DNA of 64,000 nt from Sphingobium naphthae (GCF_020782235.1 NZ_JAJGNO010000013.1:62001-126000); one strand, 5' to 3'; shown: positions 9,146-18,216, counted from the first letter of the stretch. Notes: a model not told the origin generated them from the sequence alone. A program made the numbers and translations.

Positions 9146-9580
9146 TCAGCGCGGCGTCGCGCCCTCGAACCGGTCGGGCAGCGGCGGCGGCGGGGCGAGA
9201 TTTGCGTCGGGATCGACAATCGCGGTGACGCCTTTCGCCAGCACATCGATCACTTGGAAGACCGACAGCCCGCCGGTGCATCCCGCGCCCTGCCCGCCCA
9301 CGACGCCGCACGCACCCTGGCGCACCGGCGCGGCCGAGGCGCGCGGGGCTTCACCCGGGACAATGCGCCCCGCGTCGGGCTCGCGCGGCAGCGGCAGCCG
9401 CTCCTTCGCGTTGCGCTCCGCCCGATTGCCGCACACGACGATGCCGCCGCCGCTACGGTCGCAGGGCTTCACCACCTGCGTCCTGGCGCGATAGACGGCC
9501 ATCGGGTCCTTCGGCTCATCGGCCTGCGCGCCGCTCGCCAGCAGCAGCATCGAAATGAAAGAAAGGCCTGATATCCGCAT
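9146..9580 (-). CDS. Exported protein of unknown function
   Basis: 144 aa from the ATG at 9580, chosen because it starts a signal peptide (SFISMLLLASGAQA). The frame stays open upstream to 9697, but that part overlaps the glpX leader and has no signal-like composition. The mature protein contains paired cysteines in CDRSGGGIVVCGNR and in GACGVVGGQGAGC, and a Pro-rich C-terminus (LAPPPPLPD). Small secreted proteins with this CDR...VVCG pattern are common in sphingomonads and have no assigned role. It is convergent with hom, 8 bases apart. Confidence 0.65.
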   Translation of the reverse strand: MRISGLSFISMLLLASGAQADEPKDPMAVYRARTQVVKPCDRSGGGIVVCGNRAERNAKERLPLPREPDAGRIVPGEAPRASAAPVRQGACGVVGGQGAGCTGGLSVFQVIDVLAKGVTAIVDPDANLAPPPPLPDRFEGATPR

Positions 9581-9681
9581 CGCGCAACAGGAGACCATGG
9601 GATGATGGCGCGATGATGGCGATGCTCGACAAGCCCGGGGCGAGGGCCTATCGCGCCTCGCAAGAGACAAGGGAAGAGGAT

Positions 9682-10668
9682 ATGATGGAGCAGGCAAGCG
9701 CCAATCTGGACCGGGTGCTGGTTCTGGAAATGGTCCGCGTGACCGAAGCGGCGGCGATCGCCGCTTCCCGGCTGGTCGGGCGCGGCGACGAGAAAGCGGC
9801 CGACGCCGCCGCGGTCGAAGCCATGCGCATGGCCTTCAACGATCTCTACATGGACGGCACCGTCGTCATCGGCGAAGGCGAGCGGGACGAAGCGCCCATG
9901 CTCTATATCGGCGAGAAGGTCGGCAATGCGATCGGCAAGGGCCCGCGCATCGACATTGCGCTCGACCCGCTGGAAGGCACGACCATCACCGCCAAGGCCG
10001 GCCCCAATGCGCTGGCCGTGCTCGCGATTGCGGAGGAAGGCGGGCTGCTGAACGCGCCCGACGTCTATATGGACAAGCTGGCGGTCGGGCCGGGCTATCC
10101 CGACGGGGTCATCGACCTCAACCGGTCGGTGCGCGACAATGTCGCCGCCGTCGCCGCGGCGAAGGGCGTCGATCCGCACGAGATCATGGTCTGCGTGCTC
10201 GACCGGCCGCGCCATGAGAAGCTGATCGCCGAACTGCGCGCGATCGGCTGCGGCATCATGCTGATCCCCGACGGCGACGTGGCCGGCGTGATCGCCACGA
10301 CCGACCCCGAAACCAATATCGACATCTATATGGGATCGGGCGGTGCGCCGGAGGGCGTGCTGGCCTGCGCCGCGCTGCGCTGCGTGGGCGGGCAGTTCAA
10401 GGGGCGGCTGCTGTTCCGCAACGAGGATGAAAGGCAGCGCGCCCGCAAATGGGGCATCACCGATTTCGACAAGATCTATGACCTCACCGACATGGCGAAG
10501 GGCGACTGCATCTTTGCGGCGACGGGCGTGACCGACGGATCGCTGCTCGACGGAGTCAAGCGGCTGCCAGGCGGCAAACTGACGACCGAAAGCGTGGTGA
10601 TGCGCGCCAGCACCGGCACCGTGCGCTGGGTGAAAGGCGAGCATAGGATCGACGCCGAGGCGAATTGA
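9682..10668 (+). CDS. glpX: Fructose-1,6-bisphosphatase, class II (GlpX)
   Basis: 328 aa from the ATG at 9682 (or 9685); GGGAAGAGGA is immediately upstream, whereas the in-frame ATG at 9613 has no close ribosome site. Hydrolyses fructose-1,6-bisphosphate to fructose-6-phosphate in gluconeogenesis. Family motifs seen: GEGERDEAPMLYIGE, DPLEGTTITAKAGPNALAV (metal and phosphate binding) and IDIYMGSGGAPEGVL. Length matches GlpX (about 320-335 aa). The glycerol genes glpK and glpD lie about 2.3 kb downstream on the other strand, but there is no operon link. Confidence 0.95.
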   Translation: MMEQASANLDRVLVLEMVRVTEAAAIAASRLVGRGDEKAADAAAVEAMRMAFNDLYMDGTVVIGEGERDEAPMLYIGEKVGNAIGKGPRIDIALDPLEGTTITAKAGPNALAVLAIAEEGGLLNAPDVYMDKLAVGPGYPDGVIDLNRSVRDNVAAVAAAKGVDPHEIMVCVLDRPRHEKLIAELRAIGCGIMLIPDGDVAGVIATTDPETNIDIYMGSGGAPEGVLACAALRCVGGQFKGRLLFRNEDERQRARKWGITDFDKIYDLTDMAKGDCIFAATGVTDGSLLDGVKRLPGGKLTTESVVMRASTGTVRWVKGEHRIDAEAN

Positions 10669-10710
10669 GCGACATGCGGCGGGCGCCCCTGCGTTCGCTC
10701 AGGTCAGATG

Positions 10711-11088
10711 CTAGCGGCCGGCCCTGTGGTTCAGATCATGACCCAGGGCCAGGATGCCGACGCCGATCAGCGTGTAGACGCTTTCCTGCAAGCCATGGTC
10801 CATCGTCAGCGCGCCGGTCATCACACCGAGGCCAAGCGCGCCGACCGCCGCGGGCATCATGAAGCCATGGACCACCGCGCCATGGCCCAGCGCGACCGCG
10901 CCGAGCAGGATGGCGAGCCCCAGGCCCACTTCATGGAAGATCGGACTTTCGAAAATGCCGCCCGCCGACGCCAGCAGCCCCAGCAGCATGGCAGTGACGA
11001 AACAATGCGCGACGCACAGCCCCGACATGGCGATCGCAAGGCGATCAAGACGTCCGGTAGTAAGGGCTTGGCGAAGGCTCTGCGACAT
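10711..11088 (-). CDS. MerC-domain membrane protein
   Basis: 125 aa from the ATG at 11088. Four hydrophobic helices are visible; the first carries SGLCVAHCF, matching the Cys-x-x-His-Cys pattern in helix 1 of MerC-like transporters, and further His residues occur (FHEVG, GHGAVVHGF, LGHDLNHR). MerC proteins move mercuric ion in mer operons, but no merA, merR-Hg or merP is nearby, so a role in mercury is doubtful; sphingomonads carry many stand-alone MerC-like proteins. It lies downstream of the GGDEF gene on the same strand. Confidence 0.65.
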   Translation of the reverse strand: MSQSLRQALTTGRLDRLAIAMSGLCVAHCFVTAMLLGLLASAGGIFESPIFHEVGLGLAILLGAVALGHGAVVHGFMMPAAVGALGLGVMTGALTMDHGLQESVYTLIGVGILALGHDLNHRAGR

Positions 11089-11166
11089 GGTGACCGCTAC
11101 ATAGGCCAGTCCTGCAGAAGTTACAATATAACATGAGAATTTTCCTGCGCTTGCCGACAGAAGCAA

Positions 11167-12951
11167 TCAGGCCGCCAGGCGCATGCAGTTCCGGCCGCTA
11201 TGCTTGGCTTCGTACAGCGCCTGATCCGCCGCCTCCAGCATCGCCGATCGAGTGGAGCCGCCGTCCAGCGCGACGAGGCCGGCGCTGAAGGTGACGCTGA
11301 TCGCCTCCCCCCGGTCGTTGACGTCGATCGGCGCGGCCAGACGGGCGCGCAACCGATCGCAAAGCTGGCTCGCGCTGTGGCTATCGCAATCGACGAGCAG
11401 GATCGCAAATTCCTCCCCGCCCAGCCGACCGATGCTGTCGAGCCCGCGCAGTTCGGGCAGAAGCCGCTGGACGAAACCAGTCAGCACCCGGTCGCCGCCG
11501 CTATGGCCGTAGCGATCATTGACCGCCTTGAAATGATCGAGGTCGATCAGCAGCAGGCAGGAGCGCGCGCCCTGCGCCACCCGCCCCATTTCGGCGTCCA
11601 GCTTGTCGAGGAACGCGCGCCGGCTGTCCGCGCCGGTCAGCGAATCGCGCGCGGCGACCTGCTGCAGCGCGCGTTGCCGCGCCTTGTGCTTCGATATGTC
11701 GCGGATCATGCTGACCAGGCCGACGGCCTGCCCGCGATCGTCCACCACGGCGCGGCTGACCATCTCGCAGCAATCGAGATCGCCCGCCGCCAGCAGCGGC
11801 CGAAACTCCACCTGATGCACGGTGCCCGGCCGCGCCAGCGCCTGCCGGTGCGCCGCCAGCACGGCGTCGCGATCCTGCGGATCGACCAGGTCGGTCGCGC
11901 TCTGGCCCACCAGCAGCCCGGGCGCGCAGCCAATCTGTTCCTGCGCGGAGGGCGAGGCATATTCGATCACCCCCTCCATGCTGATGTTCAGCACCACGTC
12001 GCCGCTATGCTCCGCGATGGCGCGGTAGCGCGATTCGCTTTCCTGCAGCATCTGGAACAAGCGGCGACGGCCATTGAGTTCGGCCGCGACCGGCAGCGAC
12101 AGCAGGAAGCTGAGCGCCAGATAGAATTGGAAAGCCTGCACCCGCTCGCCCATCGACCCGTCGATGATCATCAGCGGCCCGGTGCCCGACAGGGTGGCGA
12201 CGCCGCCGATCAGCGCCAGGATGACGATCGACGCGGCCGCGCCGATATGGCCGACGCGAAAGGCGATCAGGACCAGCGGCAGCAACGGCGCGAACAGCAT
12301 CGGGTAGCGCGCCCAGTAGAAGACATGGACGGTGGTCAGCGTGAACAGCGCCAGCAGCGCCACCGCCTCGATCTTCATAGGCCGGGGCGTCGCGCGCAGC
12401 CAGCGGCCGAATTCGCCCTGCAACAGCAGGATGAGGACGGGCGTGCAGATCAGCCCGCCCAGCGCATGGCCGGTATACCAGTGCAGCCAGGACGCGCCAT
12501 AGCTGGCGGGCGTGCTCAGCGTGGCGACCGCCGCCGCCGCGAAGCCGGTGACGATGTCGGCAACGCCGCACAGCGCGAGGATGAAGACGATCAGCGGGTG
12601 CATCGACCCGGTTACCGTGCGGTTGCTGAGGAAGTGGCGGCAGATGATGGCGACGATCAGCGCTTCGCTGACATTGATGAACGCCATCGGCAGCGCCGCC
12701 GCCGGGCCGAGACCGAACAGCGCCGTAACGGTCATGCTGGCGAGGAAGCAGGCGAGCATCGCCCGCGGCCAGTAGGATATGCGCGACGTCAGCAATTCCG
12801 CCATCAGAAAGGCATTGGCGCCCCAGATGAAGGCCAGGCCACCTTCGAAGCGCGACACCGAAACCGACAGCGTGGCGGCGGCGAAATAGACGCATCCAGT
12901 AACGACCGGCGCAGCGAGGGATTGAGGGCTTCGAAGGGTGAACCGCGGCAT
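11167..12951 (-). CDS. Diguanylate cyclase with MASE1-like membrane sensor and PAS domain
   Basis: 594 aa from the ATG at 12951; the frame extends to a TTG at 12990 with no clear ribosome site for either. About 300 N-terminal residues hold 8 or more hydrophobic helices with the MASE1 pattern. A PAS domain follows (from YRAIAEHSGDVVLNIS to the PAC segment SMIRDISKHKARQ), then a GGDEF domain with RDSLTGADSRRAF and the active-site loop RLGGEEF. The intact GGEEF loop suggests c-di-GMP synthesis from two GTP. Signal sensed unknown. It sits between merC-like and glpK on the same strand. Confidence 0.88.
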   Translation of the reverse strand: MPRFTLRSPQSLAAPVVTGCVYFAAATLSVSVSRFEGGLAFIWGANAFLMAELLTSRISYWPRAMLACFLASMTVTALFGLGPAAALPMAFINVSEALIVAIICRHFLSNRTVTGSMHPLIVFILALCGVADIVTGFAAAAVATLSTPASYGASWLHWYTGHALGGLICTPVLILLLQGEFGRWLRATPRPMKIEAVALLALFTLTTVHVFYWARYPMLFAPLLPLVLIAFRVGHIGAAASIVILALIGGVATLSGTGPLMIIDGSMGERVQAFQFYLALSFLLSLPVAAELNGRRRLFQMLQESESRYRAIAEHSGDVVLNISMEGVIEYASPSAQEQIGCAPGLLVGQSATDLVDPQDRDAVLAAHRQALARPGTVHQVEFRPLLAAGDLDCCEMVSRAVVDDRGQAVGLVSMIRDISKHKARQRALQQVAARDSLTGADSRRAFLDKLDAEMGRVAQGARSCLLLIDLDHFKAVNDRYGHSGGDRVLTGFVQRLLPELRGLDSIGRLGGEEFAILLVDCDSHSASQLCDRLRARLAAPIDVNDRGEAISVTFSAGLVALDGGSTRSAMLEAADQALYEAKHSGRNCMRLAA

Positions 12952-12997
12952 GGCCCGGACATAAGGCCGTATCCTTAATTTTTCCCTCAACGCCCCG

Positions 12998-14476
12998 CTA
13001 CGGAAGAGCGCGTTCCGATGCCGCCAGAAGGGCGCCCCAGGTCTTCAGCCGGTCGGCCCGGACACGGGCGTCCATGGCCGGCGCGAAACGCTGCCGCCCT
13101 GGCAGGCGCGCGGCCGCCGCCTCGATCGAGGCATGGAGCCCGGCCCCAAGCGCGGCGAGCATCGCGGCGCCGCGCGCGGTGGTTTCGACATCGGCCGGGC
13201 GTTCGACCGCGATGTCGAGCATGTCGGCCATGTCCTGCGCGATCCAGTCATTGGCGCTCATCCCGCCATCCAGGCGCAGGCTGGTCCAGGGCGCGCCGTC
13301 GGCGGCGAAGGCGCCGGCCAGATCATGGGCCTGATGCGCGATCGATTCGAGCGCGGCGCGCACGATGTGCGCGCGGGTGGTGCCCTGGGTGAGGCCAGCG
13401 ATGACCCCCCGCGCCTCCGGCCGCCAGTGCGGCGCGCCCAGGCCCGAAAGCGCCGGGAGCAGCGACACGCCGCCATTGTTGGCAACCGACCGGGCCAGCG
13501 CTTCGGTTTCCTGCGCCGATCCGACCAGGCCCAGCGCATCGCGCAGCCATTTGACGAGGCTGCCGGCGACGAAGATCGACCCTTCCAGCGCGTAGCGACG
13601 GCGGCCGTCCAGCTGGCAGAGGATGGTGCCAAGCAGGCGGTGGTCCGACCGGGGCGGGGCATCCCCCACGGGCGCCAGGATGAAGGCGCCGGTGCCGAGC
13701 GTCGCCTTGGCCTGGCCGGGGACCAGGCATCCCTGGCCGATGGTCGCGGCCTGCTGGTCGCCGGCAAGGCCGCAGATCGGTATCGGCCCGCCGAGCAGGT
13801 CGGGACGGGTCGCGCCGAAATCCCCGGCATTGTCGACGATGACAGGCAGGGTGGCGGGCGGGATGTCGAACAGCGCGCACAGATCCGCGTCCCATCCTGC
13901 GCCGTCGAGCGCCAGCAGCTGCGTGCGGCTGGCGTTGCTGGCGTCGCCGATATGCAGACCGCCGGTCAGTTTCCACACCAGCCAGCTTTCCACCGTGCCC
14001 AGCGCCAGCGCATCGCCCGCCTGAGCGACGGCGGGTTCATGGTCGATCAGCCAGCGCATCTTGGTCGCGGAGAAATAGGGATCGATGACGAGGCCGGTGC
14101 GCGCCTGGATCAGCGATTCATGGCCCGCATCGCGCAGCGCCTGGCACTGGTCGGCGGTGCGCCGGTCCTGCCAGACGATGGCGCGGGCGAGCGGCCGGCC
14201 GCTGCGCCTGTCCCAGGCGACCACGGTCTCGCGCTGGTTGGTGATGCCGATGGCGAGGATGCGGTCGGCGCCGCCCGCCTGCGCCACCATCTCCTGCGCG
14301 CAGGCGAGCGTCCGCTCCCAGATTTCGGTCGCGTCCTGTTCGACCCAGCCGGGCCGCGGATAATATTGGGTGAGGTCGCGCTGCGCCGTGCCGACCCGCA
14401 CCCCGTCAGGCGTGTAGAGCATCGCGCGGGTCGACGTGGTGCCTTCGTCCAGCACCAGCAGCATGGCTTCGTTCAT
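12998..14476 (-). CDS. glpK: Glycerol kinase
   Basis: 492 aa, FGGY kinase family; phosphorylates glycerol to sn-glycerol-3-phosphate with ATP. The N-terminal phosphate loop LVLDEGTTSTRAMLY, the signature WQDRRTADQC, the GDQQAATIGQGC loop and LRLDGGMSANDW in the C-terminal domain are all present. The start at 14476 is preceded by GAAGGA and overlaps the glpD stop in ATGA, so the two are translationally coupled with glpD first. Upstream in-frame starts would run into glpD and are rejected. No glpF transporter gene is adjacent. Confidence 0.95.
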   Translation of the reverse strand: MNEAMLLVLDEGTTSTRAMLYTPDGVRVGTAQRDLTQYYPRPGWVEQDATEIWERTLACAQEMVAQAGGADRILAIGITNQRETVVAWDRRSGRPLARAIVWQDRRTADQCQALRDAGHESLIQARTGLVIDPYFSATKMRWLIDHEPAVAQAGDALALGTVESWLVWKLTGGLHIGDASNASRTQLLALDGAGWDADLCALFDIPPATLPVIVDNAGDFGATRPDLLGGPIPICGLAGDQQAATIGQGCLVPGQAKATLGTGAFILAPVGDAPPRSDHRLLGTILCQLDGRRRYALEGSIFVAGSLVKWLRDALGLVGSAQETEALARSVANNGGVSLLPALSGLGAPHWRPEARGVIAGLTQGTTRAHIVRAALESIAHQAHDLAGAFAADGAPWTSLRLDGGMSANDWIAQDMADMLDIAVERPADVETTARGAAMLAALGAGLHASIEAAAARLPGRQRFAPAMDARVRADRLKTWGALLAASERALP

Positions 14477-15984
14477 CCCCGATCCTTCACCCATTGTTCC
14501 AGCGCGGTGACATCTGCGGCGGTGAAGCGCAGGCCCAATTTGGTCCGCCGCCACAGCATGTCGTCGGCAGTGCGCGCCCATTCCCGATCCATCTGCCAGG
14601 CCGCCTCCGCCTGGGTGAAGCCGACGGCGAAATGGACACCCAGGTCCGCCATGCTGCGCGCGTCGCCCAGCCATTGGCGCGCGCAGGTACCATAGGCGCG
14701 GCCGATCCGGTCAATGGTCGCGGCGTCGAGGAAAGGATAGTCGCGCGCCAGGCCGTCGAGCAGCGCGGGCAGCCCGGTCATCGGGAAATCGCCGCCCGGC
14801 AGGGGCGCGGTCGCGGTCCAGTCGCCGCCGCGCATCATCGGCAGACGGGGCTGGAGCAGAGACACCGCTTCGGCCGCGAGATGGCGATAGGTGGTGATCT
14901 TGCCGCCCAGCACATGCAGCGCGGGCGCCTCCCCCTCCCCGCCCGCATCATAGTCCAAGCGATAGCCGCGCGTCGCGGCTTCGGGCCGGTCGGAGCCGTC
15001 GTCGATCAGCGGCCGCACCCCGGCATAGGACCAGAGCACATCCGCCGGCGCAACCGCGCGAGCGAAATAGCGGCTGGCGGCGGCGCAGAGATATTCAATC
15101 TCATCTGCGCTCGCCACGATCCGGTCGAGCCCGCCTTCATGGTCGCGATCGGTGGTGCCGATCAGGGTGAAGTCGCGCTCATAGGGAATGGCGAAGATGA
15201 TGCGGCCGTCGGGCAGCTGGAAGAAATAGGCGAAGTCGTGATCGAACAGGCGCGGCACGACGATGTGCGAGCCGCGCACCAGCCGCATGCGCCGGCCGGT
15301 CAGCCCCTGCCCCGCGCCGGGCAGCGCCAGCACGGACGGCCCGGTGGCGTTGACCAAGGCGCGGGCGCGAAAGCGCAGCGGCGCCCCCTGGGCGGTGCGG
15401 GCGTCGATCATCCAGAGCCCGGCCTCCCGCGCCAGGCCAGTGACCTGCGTGCGCGTTCGCACAGTCGCGCCGCGATCCGCCGCGTCGCGGGCATTGAGCA
15501 GGACCAGCCGGGCATCGTCGACCCAGCCGTCCGAATAGCAATAGCCGGTGGTGAAGCCGGGGCGCAGCGGCGCGCCCGCGACATGGCGGCGCAGGTCGAT
15601 GGTCCGCGTCGCCGGCAGCACCTGGCGGCCGCCCAGATGGTCATAGAGGAAGAGGCCAAGGCGCAGCATCCAGCGCGGCCGCAGCCCCTTGGTCCAGGGC
15701 AGGACGAAGCGCATCGGGTGGATGATGTGCGGGGCGATGCCCCAGAGCCGCTCCCGTTCGGCCAGCGCCTCGCGCACCAGGCCGAATTCGCGGTGCTCCA
15801 GATAGCGCAGGCCGCCATGGATCAGCTTGGTCGAGGCGGAGGATGTGCCCTGCCCCAGGTCGCCGCGCTCCAGCAGCAGCACCTGCGCGCCCCGGCCCGC
15901 CGCGTCGCGGGCGATGCCGCAGCCATTCACGCCACCGCCGATCACGGCCAGGTCATGGATGGCGGCGGGGTTCTCCTGCGTCAC
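14473..15984 (-). CDS. glpD: Aerobic glycerol-3-phosphate dehydrogenase
   Basis: 503 aa from a GTG at 15984, the start that best places the FAD Rossmann motif near the N-terminus (AVIGGGVNGCGIARDA). Oxidises glycerol-3-phosphate to dihydroxyacetone phosphate at the inner membrane and passes electrons to quinone. Other motifs: STKLIHGGLRYLE, NATGPSV, IGTTDRDHEG, and a C-terminal helical domain (ARTADDMLWRRTKLGL). The frame is open to 16167, but the extra residues are Pro/Arg-rich and not conserved in character. It overlaps glpK by 4 bases and forms a glycerol-use operon with it. Confidence 0.94.
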   Translation of the reverse strand: MTQENPAAIHDLAVIGGGVNGCGIARDAAGRGAQVLLLERGDLGQGTSSASTKLIHGGLRYLEHREFGLVREALAERERLWGIAPHIIHPMRFVLPWTKGLRPRWMLRLGLFLYDHLGGRQVLPATRTIDLRRHVAGAPLRPGFTTGYCYSDGWVDDARLVLLNARDAADRGATVRTRTQVTGLAREAGLWMIDARTAQGAPLRFRARALVNATGPSVLALPGAGQGLTGRRMRLVRGSHIVVPRLFDHDFAYFFQLPDGRIIFAIPYERDFTLIGTTDRDHEGGLDRIVASADEIEYLCAAASRYFARAVAPADVLWSYAGVRPLIDDGSDRPEAATRGYRLDYDAGGEGEAPALHVLGGKITTYRHLAAEAVSLLQPRLPMMRGGDWTATAPLPGGDFPMTGLPALLDGLARDYPFLDAATIDRIGRAYGTCARQWLGDARSMADLGVHFAVGFTQAEAAWQMDREWARTADDMLWRRTKLGLRFTAADVTALEQWVKDRG

Positions 15985-16102
15985 GCCCGCCGGTGTAGGG
16001 GCGCGCGGCCGCCAAGGAAAGGGGGCAGAGATTTTGGCCGGCGGAGAGTCCCCGCTCCGCCGGCCGCGCCGCCCCGGTCGAAGCGGCGAAGGCGTCGGCT
16101 CG

Positions 16103-16708
16103 TCAGGCGAGGCTGTCGACCACCAGTCCGCTGCTGCTGCTGTCGCTGTTGCTGGCGACGCTGCCATAGAGCGATTGGGAGAGGCGGGTGCGCAGATTTT
16201 CGAGGAAGGCGATGATCGAATCGAGCTGCTCGGTGGCGCTGGCCGTGTCGGTTTCGCTCGTTGCGCTGCTGCTCGCGCTGTCCTCTTCCTCGCTTGCGGC
16301 CGGCGGCGGTCCGGGCGGCGGGCCGCGCATCGGACCCGCGCCGCCGACGCCCGATAGGCCGTCGATCGTCCTGTCGGCGCTGACGCTGTCGCTCGAGGAT
16401 GGGGCGCCCGGCCCCTGGGCGAAGAAGCCCTGTAACTGCGCCGCCTGTTCCTGCGTCAAGGTGCCGGCCGACAGCTGATCCTCGATTAGCGAATCGATCC
16501 GGTCCTGCATCGCGGACGGGTCGAGCCGGCCGGTTTCGGAACCGGCGGAGGCGGAGAGCGCGCTGTCGATGGAGTCGAGCGCTGTTTCCATCGCGGCGCT
16601 GTCGACTTCGGACACGGAGCCCGCTTCGACCACGGCCTCGATGCGGCGATCCATCATCGCGCGCGGCGATGGCGGCAAGGCCATGGAGTAGTTGGATATC
16701 GTCGTCAT
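16103..16708 (-). CDS. Ser/Asp/Gly-Pro-rich protein of unknown function
   Basis: 201 aa from the ATG at 16708. It starts MTTISNYS and has two similar helical blocks (about residues 18-52 and 66-93) that both read like acidic EF-hand-like helices (GSVSEVDSAAMETALDSIDSAL; GTLTQEQAAQLQGFF). A Gly/Pro run (GPPPGPPP) and a Ser/Asp/Glu-rich stretch follow, then an amphipathic helix and a Ser-rich tail. Similar proteins occur in sphingomonads, none with a known function. No signal peptide is seen. An upstream frame to 16777 would extend through the clpS terminator and is rejected. Confidence 0.6.
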   Translation of the reverse strand: MTTISNYSMALPPSPRAMMDRRIEAVVEAGSVSEVDSAAMETALDSIDSALSASAGSETGRLDPSAMQDRIDSLIEDQLSAGTLTQEQAAQLQGFFAQGPGAPSSSDSVSADRTIDGLSGVGGAGPMRGPPPGPPPAASEEEDSASSSATSETDTASATEQLDSIIAFLENLRTRLSQSLYGSVASNSDSSSSGLVVDSLA

Positions 16709-16758
16709 GCTGGAAGTCCCCACTTCGTTTAGCGGGGCCATGATCGGCGAAATGTCTG

Positions 16759-16801
16759 AAAAAACCTTATATTTCAATCACGTAATTGTTTGAAATATAA
16801 G
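16759..16801 (-). terminator. AT-rich stem-loop followed by T-run, probable clpS terminator
   Basis: A 12-base perfect inverted repeat (CTTATATTTCAA at 16766-16777 and TTGAAATATAAG at 16790-16801) encloses a 12-base loop. On the minus strand the stem is followed by GTTTTTTC. It lies just after the clpS stop codon. The stem is AT-rich, which is unusual for a terminator in this GC-rich genome, so an operator role for the next gene is an alternative. Confidence 0.6.
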
Positions 16802-16822
16802 CGCTACTTGGGGATGGGCGGC

Positions 16823-17161
16823 TCAGGCCTTTTCGAGCGTGCACTGGAGCGGATGCTGGTTCTGCCGCGCAAAATCCATCACCTGGTTCACCTTCGTCTC
16901 GGCGACTTCATAGCTGAAGATGCCGCAAATGCCGACGCCGCGCTGGTGGACGTGGAGCATGACGCGGGTCGCTTCCTCCATGTCCATGCGGAAAAAGCTC
17001 TGCAGGACATGCACGACGAATTCCATCGGGGTATAATCGTCGTTGAGCATCAGCACCTTGTAGAGCGAAGGCTTCTTGGTGCGGGTGCGCGTGCGGGTGG
17101 CGACGCCGACATTGGGTCCGCCGGGGCCTTCGCCCTGATCGTCCTGGTCCCGGCCCGCCAT
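16823..17161 (-). CDS. clpS: ATP-dependent Clp protease adaptor ClpS
   Basis: 112 aa from the ATG at 17161; an ATG at 17197 is possible and neither has a clear ribosome site. ClpS delivers N-degron substrates to the ClpAP protease. Core motifs are intact: [20 protein letters not shown], the metal/peptide-pocket segment [15 protein letters not shown], and the C-terminal [14 protein letters not shown]. The N-terminal 30 residues are a Gly/Asp/Arg-rich flexible tail as usual. clpA, often next to clpS, is not in this window. Confidence 0.95.
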   Translation of the reverse strand: MAGRDQDDQGEGPGGPNVGVATRTRTRTKKPSLYKVLMLNDDYTPMEFVVHVLQSFFRMDMEEATRVMLHVHQRGVGICGIFSYEVAETKVNQVMDFARQNQHPLQCTLEKA

Positions 17162-17294
17162 GTTCACGGACCATGATGCGGTGGTGAGACTGTTCATGAT
17201 GAAAGAGAATATGGCGATTTGCGCCGGCATGGCAAGGGGTCGGCGCGGCCGGTCGCCGCATCGCGCCCATCCCGACGCGACGCCCGAAACGGCA

Positions 17295-17326
17295 AGGGCG
17301 CCCTCTCCGCCCGGGAGAGGACGCCC
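17295..17326 (-). terminator. GC-rich stem-loop, probable phasin terminator
   Basis: AGGGCGCCCTCTCC pairs with GGGAGAGGACGCCCT around a short GCCC loop, starting 30 bases after the phasin stop. No strong T-run follows on the minus strand, so termination may be weak or the stem may protect the 3' end of the mRNA. Confidence 0.5.
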
Positions 17327-17355
17327 TGCATCCAGGCGTCAGAACGGCGCGCCGA

Positions 17356-18216
17356 TCAGGCGGCGACCGCCTTCACCTTGTCGGTCACCAGCGTCATGCG
17401 CGCGGTCAGCGGCTGAGCGACGTCGCCGGCCAGCTTCATCATCGCTTCGCTGTTCTTGGCGGCTTCCTTGGTGAAGTCGTCGAAGCTGGTCGAGATCAGC
17501 TGGCTCTGCAGCTGGAAGAATTCGGTCGGCGTCTTCACGGTGGCGAAGGTCTTGAACGTCGCGGTCGCCTTCTCGAAATTCTTGCGGGTGAAGTCGACGG
17601 CTTCCTGGCCCATCACTTCCATGCCCTTGGCGGCGATCTTGCCGGATTCGACCAGGGCTTCCATGTTGCCCTTGGCGATGTCGCTCATTTCCTCGACGGC
17701 CTTGGTCGACTTTTCGACCTGGGCCTTGGCCTTTTCGTTGAAGTCCGCATAGGCGGTCTCGAACTTGGCCTTGGTGTCTTCGGCGAACTTCTTTCCGGTT
17801 TCCATAACGTCGTTCATGATCTTGGTTCCTTCTGTGGCGGGCAGCGGCTGGGTCGCAGCGGTTTCGGCCATTGCTGTCAGGCTCTTGATGTTGGCGGAGG
17901 GCGCGAGCGCGTCGGCCGGGGCCGGCGCGGGCGCCGGAGTTGGCGCCGGGGCAGGCGTGGGCGTCGGGGCCGGCGGTTCCACCGGATCGGGCGCGGGTTC
18001 CGATTGCGGGTTGGTTTCGACCGGCTTCACATTGCCGGCGGGCGCATCGGCTTCCAGCGGCTTGACGCTGGACGCCTTGCGAGGGGCGGGCTTCTTTTTC
18101 ACTGGCTCGGTCCCGATCGCCGCTTCGGCGGCCATCAAGGCCTCGGCCGCCGACATTGTCGTCGATCCTGCCTTGGCGCGCGGCATGTTCCTCGGGGTCT
18201 TCGGGGTTTCGGCCAT
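17356..18216 (-). CDS. Phasin family protein (PHA granule-associated) with long N-terminal extension
   Basis: 286 aa from the ATG at 18216, which has GGAGG 7 bases upstream; the ATG at 18222 is too close to it. Phasins coat polyhydroxyalkanoate granules. The C-terminal half (about 150-286) is the helical phasin domain, with GKKFAEDTKAKFETAYADF and a block ending in QLQSQLISTSFDDF. The N-terminal 130 residues contain basic (PVKKKPAPRKAS) and Pro/Ala-rich parts (PAPTPTPAPAP), like PhaF/PhaM-type linkers that may contact DNA. It lies 141 bases downstream of phaC on the same strand and has its own operator pair at 18229-18293. Confidence 0.9.
   Translation of the reverse strand: MAETPKTPRNMPRAKAGSTTMSAAEALMAAEAAIGTEPVKKKPAPRKASSVKPLEADAPAGNVKPVETNPQSEPAPDPVEPPAPTPTPAPAPTPAPAPAPADALAPSANIKSLTAMAETAATQPLPATEGTKIMNDVMETGKKFAEDTKAKFETAYADFNEKAKAQVEKSTKAVEEMSDIAKGNMEALVESGKIAAKGMEVMGQEAVDFTRKNFEKATATFKTFATVKTPTEFFQLQSQLISTSFDDFTKEAAKNSEAMMKLAGDVAQPLTARMTLVTDKVKAVAA

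Noticed and set aside
14477..14674. N-terminal extension of glycerol kinase
   Set aside because: It overlaps glpD and lacks kinase motifs; the ATG at 14476 has a good ribosome site and family N-terminus.
11200..16215. Long open frames antisense to the GGDEF, glpK and glpD genes
   Set aside because: They mirror well-supported genes on the other strand, are rich in Arg, Gln and Ala as expected from GC-rich antisense codons, and show no family motif.
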